A stretch of 64,000 nt of DNA, from the NCBI GenBank assembly GCA_029245675.1, contig JAQWOV010000032.1, positions 57,506 through 121,505 of the forward strand, given 5' to 3'. A program made the translations under genes and the position numbers. Shown piece by piece: positions 28,490 through 36,964 of the stretch. How positions within the stretch are numbered: the stretch's first letter is position 1; the number at the start of each line of letters is the position of its first letter. The notes under the pieces are model-generated. The model did not search any database and was not told where the DNA came from. It was given only the letters and a program-made list of their open reading frames with translations. This stretch comes from Acidimicrobiales bacterium. GTDB taxonomy: Bacteria; Actinomycetota; Acidimicrobiia; Acidimicrobiales; MedAcidi-G1.

Positions 28490-30757
28490 ATGCCCAACAA
28501 TGAAACCTCGCTAGATCTAAATGAACTCAATCCAGCGCAGAGAGAGGCTGTAACTCACTCAGAAGGACCCTTACTTGTCGTTGCAGGTGCCGGCTCGGGT
28601 AAAACCAGAGTACTTACTCACCGCATCGCTTATTTGATTGAAAATAAAGGTATTTCCCCCTTTGAAATACTTGCAATCACTTTCACAAACAAAGCAGCCG
28701 GAGAAATGAAAACCCGAGTAGCAGATTTAGTAGGGTCAGTTGCAGAAAAAATGTGGGTATCAACATTTCATTCCGCATGCGTTCGCATACTTCGTCGAGA
28801 CGCTGAAAAAATCGGGTACCCAACTCGCTTCAGCATCTATGACCAAGACGATGCAGTTCGACTAGTCAGCTATGTACTTAAAGACCTCAACCTTGACGTG
28901 AAACGTTTCCCGCCACGCGGTATTTACGCTTCAATCTCTGCTGCAAAAAATGAAGGCAGAACCGCAAGTCATTACGTAGAAGCAGCCACAGGGCCCTTCG
29001 AAGAACGCATAGGAAAAGTCTTTACCGAATATCAAAAAAGGTTAATGGATGCTGGAGCTATGGACTTTGATGACTTATTAGGCAACACCGTTCAGTTGCT
29101 GCGTCAACACCCCGAAGTGCTTAATTCCTATCAAGAACGATTCAAGCATGTTCTGGTAGACGAATACCAAGACACAAATCTGACACAAAACGCACTCACA
29201 ATTCTTCTTGCCGAAAGCCACAGCAACATATGTGTAGTAGGAGATAGTGATCAATCGATTTATCAATTCCGTGGTGCTGATGTACGAAACATTCTTGACT
29301 TCGAAAAAGCATTTCCAAATACCACCGTCGTGGTCCTAGACCAAAACTACCGATCAACTCAGAACATCCTTGATGCTGCAAACGCCGTCATTTCTCAAAA
29401 TATTGGAAGAGAACCCAAAGAACTTTGGACAGAAGAAGGCAGTGGAACTCCAATCACTAAATACACCGCCAACGACGAAACAGAAGAAGCCAAATGGATT
29501 ACCAGACAAATACAAAATTTAAACAGAGATCATGGTCACCCATGGTCGGATCTTGCAGTTCTGTATCGAACCAATGTTCAAAGTAGAGCAATTGAAGAAC
29601 AACTCGTTCGTCATGGAGTCTCTTACAGGGTCATAGGCGGCACTCGCTTTTATGACAGAAGAGAAGTAAAAGACGCAATGGCCTACTTGCGTTTAGCGGC
29701 AAACCCAACAGATGAAATAGCAGCGAAACGTATCCTAAACGTCCCGAAAAGAGGGATTGGAAACACTTCAGTAGATCGAATAGATCAATGGGCGAATTTC
29801 AATGGCACCGGATTCTTAAATGCATTAACGCATGCTGAAGAAGCTGGAGTCACAGGTCGAGCTTTAACCGGGATCAAGAGTTTCATCGAATTACACGAAA
29901 CTCTCGTTAAAGAAATCGACAATGGGCCAAGCCCAGTATTGGAAACAGCATTAGATGCTTCAGGCTATTTAGAGGAGCTTCGAGCAGAAGGATCTATTGA
30001 AGCAGAAGGCAGAATAGAAAACCTTGCTGAACTAGTTGGAGTCGCATCTGAATTCAACAATGTAGATGAATTTCTCGAACAAGTCGCTTTAGTCTCAGAT
30101 ACAGACAACTTGCCGGACTCAAACAAAGACCAATCTGGTGAAGTTACTTTAATGACTTTGCACTCTGCCAAAGGCTTGGAATACCCAGTGGTTTTTCTTC
30201 CCGGTATGGAAGATGGAGTATTTCCACATATCCGTTCTCTCGGAGACGAAAGGCAAGAAGAAGAGGAGCGGCGCCTCGCTTATGTAGGGATCACTCGAGC
30301 CCGAAAGCATCTTTATATGAGCCATGCCTGGAGTCGTATGCTTCATGGTGTCACCCAATACAACCCACCAAGCCGGTTTTTGAAAGAAATTCCAGACAAA
30401 CTCATTGTTGAATCAAAAGAAAGCCGAAAACATTCATTTCGACAAGATTCTGGCTGGGGTAGCAGCAGTGGAAACAGCTATGACGATGAAAGCTGGCTAC
30501 ACACAGATCATGTCACTGATGACGAACCATCAGGGCCCGTTTATGGGCGAAGGACAAAAAAATCTGGCTCGTCTAAAACCACTGGAGCGCATTTGTTGAA
30601 TCTTCAACCCGGTGAAGAAGTTCTGCATAAAGCATGGGGTGAAGGTGAAGTAATAAAAGTGAGCGGAGAGGGAGACAGAACTGAAGCAGTCGTTGAGTTT
30701 GAACGCGTAGGAGAGAAACGACTACTCCTGGCATGGGCTCCTATAGAGCGGCCGTAA
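28490..30757 (+). CDS. pcrA: ATP-dependent DNA helicase PcrA/UvrD
   Basis: A superfamily 1A 3'-5' helicase of 755 residues acting in repair and replication-fork maintenance. The motifs occur in order: LNPAQREAV (Q motif), VAGAGSGKTRVLTHR (Walker A), VDEYQDTN (Walker B), GDSDQSIYQFRGAD (motif III), VTLMTLHSAKGLEYPVVF (motif V) and YVGITRARKHL (motif VI). The C-terminal segment GEEVLHKAWGEGEVIKV is the Tudor-like domain of PcrA that contacts RNA polymerase. AAGGTGA at 28478-28484 supports ATG 28490 rather than the GTG at 28481. The tRNA-Thr gene follows. Confidence 0.94.
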   Translation: MPNNETSLDLNELNPAQREAVTHSEGPLLVVAGAGSGKTRVLTHRIAYLIENKGISPFEILAITFTNKAAGEMKTRVADLVGSVAEKMWVSTFHSACVRILRRDAEKIGYPTRFSIYDQDDAVRLVSYVLKDLNLDVKRFPPRGIYASISAAKNEGRTASHYVEAATGPFEERIGKVFTEYQKRLMDAGAMDFDDLLGNTVQLLRQHPEVLNSYQERFKHVLVDEYQDTNLTQNALTILLAESHSNICVVGDSDQSIYQFRGADVRNILDFEKAFPNTTVVVLDQNYRSTQNILDAANAVISQNIGREPKELWTEEGSGTPITKYTANDETEEAKWITRQIQNLNRDHGHPWSDLAVLYRTNVQSRAIEEQLVRHGVSYRVIGGTRFYDRREVKDAMAYLRLAANPTDEIAAKRILNVPKRGIGNTSVDRIDQWANFNGTGFLNALTHAEEAGVTGRALTGIKSFIELHETLVKEIDNGPSPVLETALDASGYLEELRAEGSIEAEGRIENLAELVGVASEFNNVDEFLEQVALVSDTDNLPDSNKDQSGEVTLMTLHSAKGLEYPVVFLPGMEDGVFPHIRSLGDERQEEEERRLAYVGITRARKHLYMSHAWSRMLHGVTQYNPPSRFLKEIPDKLIVESKESRKHSFRQDSGWGSSSGNSYDDESWLHTDHVTDDEPSGPVYGRRTKKSGSSKTTGAHLLNLQPGEEVLHKAWGEGEVIKVSGEGDRTEAVVEFERVGEKRLLLAWAPIERP

Positions 30758-30794
30758 GCCTAAATACGATCAGGACGCTACGCTAACGTTCTAT

Positions 30795-30867
30795 GCCCGT
30801 GTAGCTCAGTAGGAAGAGCGGCTCACTCGTAATGAGCAGGTCCGGGGTTCGACTCCCCGCGCGGGCT
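30795..30867 (+). tRNA. tRNA-Thr (anticodon CGU)
   Basis: A 73-base cloverleaf. The acceptor arms GCCCGTG/CGCGGGC have one G-U pair. The D-stem is GCTC/GAGC and the anticodon stem GCTCA/TGAGC around loop CTCGTAA. The T-stem is CGGGG/CCCCG around TTCGACT. The anticodon CGU reads ACG (threonine). The discriminator is U and CCA is not encoded. It lies between pcrA and the reverse-strand RDD gene. Confidence 0.95.
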
Positions 30868-30908
30868 CAAAGAGCTGCTCCCATAATTTGAGATTTTGTG
30901 ATGGTGCC

Positions 30909-31286
30909 TTAGTTAGGGGTTGGGATCACGTACGAGCCAGACACTTTGTCCCAAATATTTTGATTATTTGAATCCCAAAGGGGCATAAAGAGAAGAATGC
31001 CGAGTGTTAAAGGTATCGCTATGCTTGCGACCAAGCCACCTACTAGTCCTCTTACCCAGAACATACGACCTAAGCCGAGAGGTTGACCAGTGTTTATGTC
31101 TACCACCGTTTGGTTCAATAATTTCTTTGCCGGTGTCTGACCTGTTCCGCTAAGGGTTAGTGCCCAAATTATCCATCCGATACCTAAAGTAACTAGCGAT
31201 AAAAGTTTCTCAAGTAGGTAGGCACCGAGTCTTGCCCAAGGCGATATTGTGATGAGTTCTTGAGTGGTTTCAGTTTGTGTTTCCAT
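30909..31286 (-). CDS. RDD family membrane protein
   Basis: The 125-residue protein has three hydrophobic segments: about 35-46 (LVTLGIGWIIWALTL), about 82-92, and 93-108 (SIAIPLTLGILLFMPLW). The Arg-Leu-Gly opening (ARLGAYLLEKLLS) and the TPAKKLLNQTVVDINTGQPLG segment are the hallmarks of the RDD family. Function is not established for most members; some take part in ion transport or envelope processes. It is transcribed alone, opposite to its neighbours, facing tRNA-Thr. Confidence 0.75.
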   Translation of the reverse strand: METQTETTQELITISPWARLGAYLLEKLLSLVTLGIGWIIWALTLSGTGQTPAKKLLNQTVVDINTGQPLGLGRMFWVRGLVGGLVASIAIPLTLGILLFMPLWDSNNQNIWDKVSGSYVIPTPN

Positions 31287-31430
31287 TTTCTCTTCCTTGT
31301 CTTTCCTTTTTGACCATAAGTTAGTAGCGGTTTTCTTGCAAGTCCGTTTTTATTTATGAGTAATTGGAACTTGTCAAAGAACAGTGTCTAAAGCGTAGAA
31401 GTTCACAGTTAACCCTCTAAGATTCTTACT

Positions 31431-31565
31431 ATGAACTTGTTCTCAGGTGTTATATGGCATTACTGGTTAGCTGTACCTCTTGTCGGCGGCGGTGTTGCTC
31501 TTTGCATAGCCACGTTGGTGGGTTATTTCCAGAAGGTTTCTTCTACCCGCTACCGTAAGCGCTGA
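31431..31565 (+). CDS. Small single-pass membrane protein, 44 residues
   Basis: ATG 31431 opens a frame ending TGA 31563-31565. The product has a short N-terminal segment (MNLFSGVIWHYW), one clear membrane helix (LAVPLVGGGVALCIATLVGY) and a basic tail ending STRYRKR, giving a positive-inside C-terminus. It lies 10 bp before the metalloprotease gene in the same direction. I do not recognise a family. Its composition and context make it a plausible real gene; there is no clear ribosome site. Confidence 0.55.
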   Translation: MNLFSGVIWHYWLAVPLVGGGVALCIATLVGYFQKVSSTRYRKR

Positions 31566-31575
31566 TCGCAGCCCA

Positions 31576-32628
31576 ATGGGGCAATCAATAAGTGTTGACT
31601 GGGAATTGGCTGAAAAAGTCGCAGTTCGAGTTTCCGAATATGCGCCTTTCTCGGGAGAACGTCACCAGCAAGGCCTCTTAGAAGAATTTACTGCACACAC
31701 AGAAAAAGCTGAAGGCTTAGTTGCTGCCACAACCGGACTAACTTCCACGCAAGGTGTAGCGCGAGCCAGAGTAGTGGACCGTCCAGGCTGGATTAAAACT
31801 AATCTAAAATCTTTACAACGTCTCCTTAGACCACTGTTGGAAAGTGAAAACTCGAAAGGGTCAGAATCTCCTGTAACGGCTCGAATCACAGCGGTAGAGA
31901 TGGGAGCAGTTCTCGGCTGGATGTCAACCAGGGTGTTAGGGCAATACGACTTACTGGTTATAGAAGACGAAGAAGCCGATGAGCAAGATCTGGTTTACTA
32001 CGTAGGACCAAATGTTGTTGCTTTAGAGCAACGCTACGCTTTCCCATCTTCAGATTTTCGTCAATGGTTAGCTCTCCATGAAGTAACACATCGTGCTCAA
32101 TTCACTGGAGTCCCATGGCTAAGAAAACACTACCTAGGACTAGTTGAATCGCTACTTGATGAAGCAGAACCAGAATCAAATCAAATCATTGAACGCTTAC
32201 GGGCGATGAAAAGCCAGAACGAAAGCTCTAGCACAGAAGGACTTATTCCGGCGGTCGCTACTCCACAACAAAAAGCCGCTCTCGACAACATAGCCGGCCT
32301 CATGAGCCTTTTAGAAGGCCATGGAGACGTCACCATGGACAGAGCAGGTATCGGAGTCGTTCAATACGCAAACCGTTACGCAAAAGTGATGAGAGATAGA
32401 AGGCAATCCGCTACTGGGATAACCCGAATGGTTCAAAAAATTATTGGTCTTGAAGCAAAACTCGCGCAATACGCCCAAGGTGAAGAGTTCATTACAGCAG
32501 TTGAAAAAGCCGGGGGAGAGGAACTATTTAACCAAGTATGGATAGAACCTTCACATCTACCTAACTCTGAAGAAATCAAACAACCCTCTCTTTGGATTAA
32601 CCGAATGCAGGTAAATGCCAGTGGGTGA
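31576..32628 (+). CDS. Zinicin-type zinc metalloprotease (F420-biosynthesis-associated family)
   Basis: The 350-residue protein contains the zinc motif HEVTH (His168, Glu169, His172) in LALHEVTHRAQFTGVPWL. A downstream SLLEGHGDVTMDRAG segment is likely to supply the third ligand. This is the actinobacterial zinicin_2 / 'coenzyme F420 biosynthesis associated' family, nearly always next to tilS, as here. The physiological substrate is unknown, and the link to F420 is only by phyletic co-occurrence. It overlaps tilS by 14 bp. Confidence 0.8.
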   Translation: MGQSISVDWELAEKVAVRVSEYAPFSGERHQQGLLEEFTAHTEKAEGLVAATTGLTSTQGVARARVVDRPGWIKTNLKSLQRLLRPLLESENSKGSESPVTARITAVEMGAVLGWMSTRVLGQYDLLVIEDEEADEQDLVYYVGPNVVALEQRYAFPSSDFRQWLALHEVTHRAQFTGVPWLRKHYLGLVESLLDEAEPESNQIIERLRAMKSQNESSSTEGLIPAVATPQQKAALDNIAGLMSLLEGHGDVTMDRAGIGVVQYANRYAKVMRDRRQSATGITRMVQKIIGLEAKLAQYAQGEEFITAVEKAGGEELFNQVWIEPSHLPNSEEIKQPSLWINRMQVNASG

Positions 32629-33517
32629 TTTAAGTATTGCTTCACTCCTTGAACGATGTACCTTCCCACCCACAAATACAGTCGTGGACTGCGCAGTATC
32701 AGGCGGACCAGATTCCCTCGCTCTTCTCGCATTGGCAGTACATCACGGGCTTGATGTCACCGCTTGGCATGTAGATCACGGGCTAAGAGAAGAGTCGGCA
32801 GCGGAAGGCCATCGAGTCGCTGAAGCGGCTGCTCTACTAGGAGCTAAATCACGGCTAGTGACCGTATCGATTTCTCCTGGATCAAATTTGGAATCAAGAG
32901 CTCGAGACGCTCGACGCGACGCTTTACCGGCAGAAGTCCTGACTGGACATACCGCTGACGATCAAGCTGAAACAGTCTTACTAAACCTCTTGCGTGGAGC
33001 AGGGCTACCAGGAACTGCCGGAATCGGCGACCCGCATCGACGACCCCTACTCCGCATCCGAAAAGAAGAAACACTTTGGGTATGCAACCATTTAGATTTA
33101 AACCCCATCAAAGATCCAATGAATGAAGACCCAAGATTCACTAGAGTCCGTGTGCGAAATGAAGTCATACCATTGCTCTCTGAAGTCTTTGAAAGAGACC
33201 CAGTTCCTCTCCTTACACGCCATAGCGATCGAGCTCGAGAAGCCGTAGAACTTCTAAATGATCAAATTAAAGACATAGATCCAACAGATACAAGATCTCT
33301 GTCAAAATTTCCTGAACCAATAGTTCGCCTCGTTATTCACCGATGGTTGACCAATCAACGAAACGGAATAGCCCCAGAATATGCCGCTGTTGAACGTGTT
33401 TTAGAAGTAGTTAACCATGAAGCCCGAGCAACAGACGTTGGTGACGGAGACCGTGTGGAACGAACAAACGGACAACTACGGTTTTCTTCTGCCTCTAATC
33501 CGATAAAGTCGGGCTGA
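32615..33517 (+). CDS. tilS: tRNA(Ile)-lysidine synthase
   Basis: TilS converts C34 of the CAU-anticodon tRNA-Ile to lysidine so that it reads AUA. The 300-residue protein has the PP-loop SGGPDS at 29-34, HVDHGLREES near residue 49, the TGHTADDQAETVLLNLLRG segment and RVRNEVIPLL near 168. It has the short actinobacterial form, without the full C-terminal tRNA-binding domain of the E. coli enzyme. The ATG at 32615 lies inside the metalloprotease gene and its stop shares a base with the hpt start. Confidence 0.9.
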   Translation: MPVGDLSIASLLERCTFPPTNTVVDCAVSGGPDSLALLALAVHHGLDVTAWHVDHGLREESAAEGHRVAEAAALLGAKSRLVTVSISPGSNLESRARDARRDALPAEVLTGHTADDQAETVLLNLLRGAGLPGTAGIGDPHRRPLLRIRKEETLWVCNHLDLNPIKDPMNEDPRFTRVRVRNEVIPLLSEVFERDPVPLLTRHSDRAREAVELLNDQIKDIDPTDTRSLSKFPEPIVRLVIHRWLTNQRNGIAPEYAAVERVLEVVNHEARATDVGDGDRVERTNGQLRFSSASNPIKSG

Positions 33518-34068
33518 TGGGCGCCGATCATTCAACAGAACCTGGGATTCCAATTCCTGGCCCTGTCCTAGTTAGCGCCGAAGACCTTGCCAATCGCGTA
33601 GCAGAACTCGGGGTGAGAATCACAGAAGATTACGAAGGTAAGTCCCCGCTTTTAGTTGGAGTACTCAAAGGGGCGTTCATGTTTATGAGTGACCTAGCTA
33701 GGGCAATTGACTTACCTGTTGAACTTGATTTTATGGCAGTGTCGTCGTACGGTCACTCAACTCGATCCTCCGGAGTAGTCCGAATAGTAAAAGATCTAGA
33801 TCTAGATTTAGCCGATCGAGACGTAATCGTTGTTGAAGACATCGTCGATAGTGGATTGACACTAAATTATTTAAGAAAAAATTTACTTGGACGCAACCCA
33901 GCCAGCCTTGAGGTTTGTGCCTTGTTAGTGCACGAAGACCACAAACTCGATGAAAAAATTCTCAAATATGAAGGATTTCGTATCCCACCAAAATTTGTAG
34001 TCGGCTACGGACTAGATGTTGCCCAAAAGTACAGAAACCTTTCAGACATACGTGTAGTAGAAAATTAG
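33517..34068 (+). CDS. hpt: Hypoxanthine phosphoribosyltransferase
   Basis: Hpt salvages hypoxanthine and guanine to IMP and GMP. The 183-residue protein has GVLKGAFMFMSDLARA, FMAVSSYGHSTRSSG with the flexible loop, the PRPP-binding motif VIVVEDIVDSGLTL (about residues 103-116) and VVGYGLDVAQKYRNL near the end. Its ATG overlaps the tilS stop by one base. In most actinobacteria ftsH follows directly; here folE does, with ftsH absent. Confidence 0.94.
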   Translation: MGADHSTEPGIPIPGPVLVSAEDLANRVAELGVRITEDYEGKSPLLVGVLKGAFMFMSDLARAIDLPVELDFMAVSSYGHSTRSSGVVRIVKDLDLDLADRDVIVVEDIVDSGLTLNYLRKNLLGRNPASLEVCALLVHEDHKLDEKILKYEGFRIPPKFVVGYGLDVAQKYRNLSDIRVVEN

Positions 34069-34085
34069 AGAGTTAGAGAAACAAC

Positions 34086-34667
34086 ATGAATGAAGTATTT
34101 GATTCAGATCGTATTGAGTTAGCAGTTCGAGAAATACTAGAAGCCATAGGCGAAGACCCAAACCGAAATGGACTCCAGGAAACCCCTGCACGAGTCGCGC
34201 GAATGTATAAAGAGATTTGCAGCGGAATGGCTGAAAATCCAGACATGCATCTCACTAAAACCTTTGATGTGAGCCATGATGAAATGGTTATGGTTCGTGA
34301 TATTCCTCTCTACTCATTATGTGAACATCACATGCTGCCGTTCGTAGGAATTGCTCATTTGGCTTACATCCCGCATGAAGGTGGAATGATCACTGGTTTA
34401 TCAAAGCTTGCCCGTCTAGTTGACGGGTATTCCCGACGCCTACAAGTCCAAGAAAGACTTACATCCCAAATCGCGACCGCAATTCAAGAAACTTTAAAAC
34501 CACAAGGGACATTAGTAGTAGTAGAAGCAGAACACTTCTGCATGTCTATGCGTGGAGTACAGAAACCAGGAACTAGGACAATCACATCTTCTGTTCAAGG
34601 AATTTTCAGAGACGATATTTCAACTCGCCTTGAAGCCATGAGGTTCCTAGAAGCATCACGCAAATAA
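34086..34667 (+). CDS. folE: GTP cyclohydrolase I
   Basis: FolE opens GTP to 7,8-dihydroneopterin triphosphate, the first step of folate synthesis. The 193-residue protein has the zinc-site motif LCEHHMLPF (Cys79, His82) and HFCMSMRGV with Cys152 as the third ligand. The GLSKLARLVDGYSRRLQVQE segment is also characteristic. It starts the folE-folP-x-folB-folK run. The family, all domains and the length are normal. Confidence 0.96.
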   Translation: MNEVFDSDRIELAVREILEAIGEDPNRNGLQETPARVARMYKEICSGMAENPDMHLTKTFDVSHDEMVMVRDIPLYSLCEHHMLPFVGIAHLAYIPHEGGMITGLSKLARLVDGYSRRLQVQERLTSQIATAIQETLKPQGTLVVVEAEHFCMSMRGVQKPGTRTITSSVQGIFRDDISTRLEAMRFLEASRK

Positions 34668-34713
34668 AGCGAGAAATCACTTGAAGCAGTCTTATCATTT
34701 TTGAGTCTTACTT

Positions 34714-35493
34714 ATGTCTTTAGTAATGGGAATAGTAAATGTCACACCAGACTCTTTTTCTGATGGTGGTCTTTACCTAGAGAAAGATGATGCAATCTGC
34801 CATGCACGGCAACTTGTAGAAGAGGGCGCAGATGTTATTGATATCGGTGGAGAATCAACACGCCCAAGAGCGACCCCAATAACTATTGAAGAGGAAATTT
34901 CAAGAGTTCTTCCAGTAATCTCTGCTCTCACAGATGAGGTTCGGATCTCAATAGACACACGACACGAGGAAGTAGCTCGAGCGGCAGTTCAAGCAGGAGC
35001 CACAATTATCAATGACGTAAGCGCCTCGTTAAGCAAAGTAGCCGCAGAACTTCAAGTCGGCTGGGTAGCGATGCACATGCAAGGTAATCCTCAAACTATG
35101 CAAGATAAACCGGAATATGAAGACGTCGTAAACGAGGTCTGTTCCTATTTAACTTACAAAGCCGCAGAAGCAGAAAAAGAGGGAGTTCCGGAGATTTGGA
35201 TAGATCCAGGTATCGGATTCGGTAAGACTACCGATCACAATCTCCAGTTGTTAGCTAACACAGAAAAACTCGTTGAAACTGGATATCCAGTTTTAATAGG
35301 TGCCAGCCGTAAACGTTTTCTGGGTGAAATTTTGAAGAGAAATGGTGTGAACGAAGATAGTGATAATACAGATAACCGTCTTGAAGGATCTATCGCAATG
35401 GCGACTATGGCTTGCTACAAAGGCGCCGCAATGGTTCGAGTTCATGATGTGGCTGCCACTGTTCAGGCCATAAAAGTCACTAAGGTTTGCTGA
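34714..35493 (+). CDS. folP: Dihydropteroate synthase
   Basis: FolP condenses dihydropterin pyrophosphate with p-aminobenzoate. The 259-residue protein starts MGIVNVTPDSFSDGG within four residues of the ATG. It has VIDIGGESTRPRA, the PABA loop region MHMQGNPQTMQ, WIDPGIGFGKT and LIGASRKRFLG. These are all TIM-barrel landmarks of the family and none is altered. The following gene is separated by 87 bp of AT-rich sequence in which I see no clear signal. Confidence 0.95.
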   Translation: MSLVMGIVNVTPDSFSDGGLYLEKDDAICHARQLVEEGADVIDIGGESTRPRATPITIEEEISRVLPVISALTDEVRISIDTRHEEVARAAVQAGATIINDVSASLSKVAAELQVGWVAMHMQGNPQTMQDKPEYEDVVNEVCSYLTYKAAEAEKEGVPEIWIDPGIGFGKTTDHNLQLLANTEKLVETGYPVLIGASRKRFLGEILKRNGVNEDSDNTDNRLEGSIAMATMACYKGAAMVRVHDVAATVQAIKVTKVC

Positions 35494-35580
35494 AAAGGCA
35501 CCAACAGTGCATGATAAGTAATAACTAAAATTAAGAACTTAAATAAAGCGAAAATCCTGACAAATGCATAGGTGGAGTCA

Positions 35581-36117
35581 ATGAGAGGTAAATGGGCGCA
35601 AGGCATCGTGCCGCGAAGCTTTTTTTGGATCATTAAAGACCAAATGGCTATCTGTGAACGCCCTGGCGGATATGGGACTAATCACCGAAGAGTACGCCGA
35701 CAAGAAGAAATAATATGGATTCGTCAAAACGATTTTGATGTAGTGGTTTCTCTTTTAGCGAGTGAACATAATCTGCACAACTACGAAGAACTTGTGGTCC
35801 CTTGGGTTCATGAACCATACGGGGGAGCAGGAGAAGGACCTAGAAGGTTGCTGCAAGTTGTAGAAAAACTCACAACTCTTACAGCTGATGGAGGTCGCAT
35901 AATCGTTCATCGAGAAGAATTAAATGATGTTGTGTGTGGTTTGATGGCAGCATATTTACTCTTCAATGGATTAGTAGGAACAGGTCCGCAAGCTATTTCG
36001 ATACTTGAGCAACTGGTTAGCCGACCCTTAGGTTCCCCCGGCCGTCAGATCGTAGATCAAATGATCCAAGTTCAAGAAGAAGTAGCAGAGGAAGAAGAAC
36101 AAGAGGAAGATTCGTGA
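35581..36117 (+). CDS. Dual-specificity-phosphatase-like protein lacking the catalytic Cys
   Basis: I do not recognise a named family, but the layout resembles a dual-specificity phosphatase. DFDVVVSLLASEHN (residues 51-64) is the usual strand preceding the P-loop region. GGRIIVHREELNDVVCG (104-120) falls where such enzymes have HCxxGxxR, and AAYLLFNG is the helix after it. Here the Cys is Arg111 and the catalytic Arg is a hydrophobic residue, so phosphatase chemistry is not expected. An acidic tail of Glu residues ends the protein. GTGGAG before ATG 35581 favours that start over GTG 35572. The gene overlaps folB by 4 bp, placing it in the folate operon. Confidence 0.55.
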   Translation: MRGKWAQGIVPRSFFWIIKDQMAICERPGGYGTNHRRVRRQEEIIWIRQNDFDVVVSLLASEHNLHNYEELVVPWVHEPYGGAGEGPRRLLQVVEKLTTLTADGGRIIVHREELNDVVCGLMAAYLLFNGLVGTGPQAISILEQLVSRPLGSPGRQIVDQMIQVQEEVAEEEEQEEDS

Positions 36118-36476
36118 GCGGTGACTTTATAGAGATTCGAGAACTTCGTCTATTGGCGCTTTGTGGCTTACTCCCAGAAGAAAGAGATCGGCGCCAGCCT
36201 CTTTCGTTTGATCTTGATATACAAGCTGATTTAGCGGCAGCGGCAAGTACTGACGATATTCAAGACACAGTTCATTATGGACTGATATGTGAAATGGTTG
36301 CGGACATTATTGCAGAAGAACAGTTTGATCTTCTTGAAAAATGTGCAGAAAGGGTAGCTGAAAGTATTTTCGGATTTAATCGTGTAGACAAAGTGATGGT
36401 TTCTGTAAAGAAATTAAGACCACCCGTGCCACAGGATGTAGCTTCCTGTGGGGTGCGTATCTATCGAACCCGATGA
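36114..36476 (+). CDS. folB: Dihydroneopterin aldolase
   Basis: FolB converts dihydroneopterin to hydroxymethyl-dihydropterin. The 120-residue protein shows the family's LRLLALCGLLPEERDRRQP segment (residues 10-28), in which the catalytic Glu lies. DTVHYGLICEMVADII contains the conserved Tyr, and VSVKKLRPPVP near residue 96 contains the conserved Lys. The start is GTG at 36114, overlapping the upstream stop, and the stop overlaps folK by 4 bp, so three genes are translationally coupled. Confidence 0.93.
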   Translation: MSGDFIEIRELRLLALCGLLPEERDRRQPLSFDLDIQADLAAAASTDDIQDTVHYGLICEMVADIIAEEQFDLLEKCAERVAESIFGFNRVDKVMVSVKKLRPPVPQDVASCGVRIYRTR

Positions 36477-36964
36477 AACGAACCGTATATCTCGGTCTTG
36501 GTTCAAACTTGGGAAATAAGTGGGCTTACTTGAAACAGGCAGTCTGTAATCTTCCAGACGTTCAAGAAGTTTCACCCGTTTATGAGACAGCTCCAGTAGG
36601 AGGCCCCGATCAAGACTCTTATCTAAATTGCGTGGTCCAACTAAACACCGACCTCACAGGACGTCGTTTATTAGAAGAGTGCCAAAAGCAAGAACGGTTC
36701 GCTGCTCGGGTAAGAGAAGAGCGATGGGGTCCACGCACTCTTGACGTTGATTTACTGTGGATTGAGGGAGAGACAATCGAAGATCCAGATCTAATCGTTC
36801 CCCACCCTCGTATGAAAGAGCGTGGCTTCGTTCTAATACCTTTAAGAGACTTAGATTCAACGCTTGTTGATTCTTTTAAAGACTCTGAAGAAGTTATAGC
36901 CTCTGCAATCAATTCAGTGACCAAGGCAGGGCTTCTCTCGGATGAGAAATTTGATGGGAAATAA
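36473..36964 (+). CDS. folK: 2-amino-4-hydroxy-6-hydroxymethyldihydropteridine diphosphokinase
   Basis: FolK pyrophosphorylates hydroxymethyl-dihydropterin, making the FolP substrate. The 163-residue protein starts TVYLGLGSNLGNKWAYL, has the PVYETAPVGGPDQD segment, and carries the active-site signature RWGPRTLDVDLLW with the two Mg-binding Asp residues, followed by LIVPHPRMKERGFVLIPL. Start and neighbours are fixed by a 4-bp overlap with folB. The downstream DUF2520 gene begins inside its 3' end. Confidence 0.95.
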   Translation: MKRTVYLGLGSNLGNKWAYLKQAVCNLPDVQEVSPVYETAPVGGPDQDSYLNCVVQLNTDLTGRRLLEECQKQERFAARVREERWGPRTLDVDLLWIEGETIEDPDLIVPHPRMKERGFVLIPLRDLDSTLVDSFKDSEEVIASAINSVTKAGLLSDEKFDGK

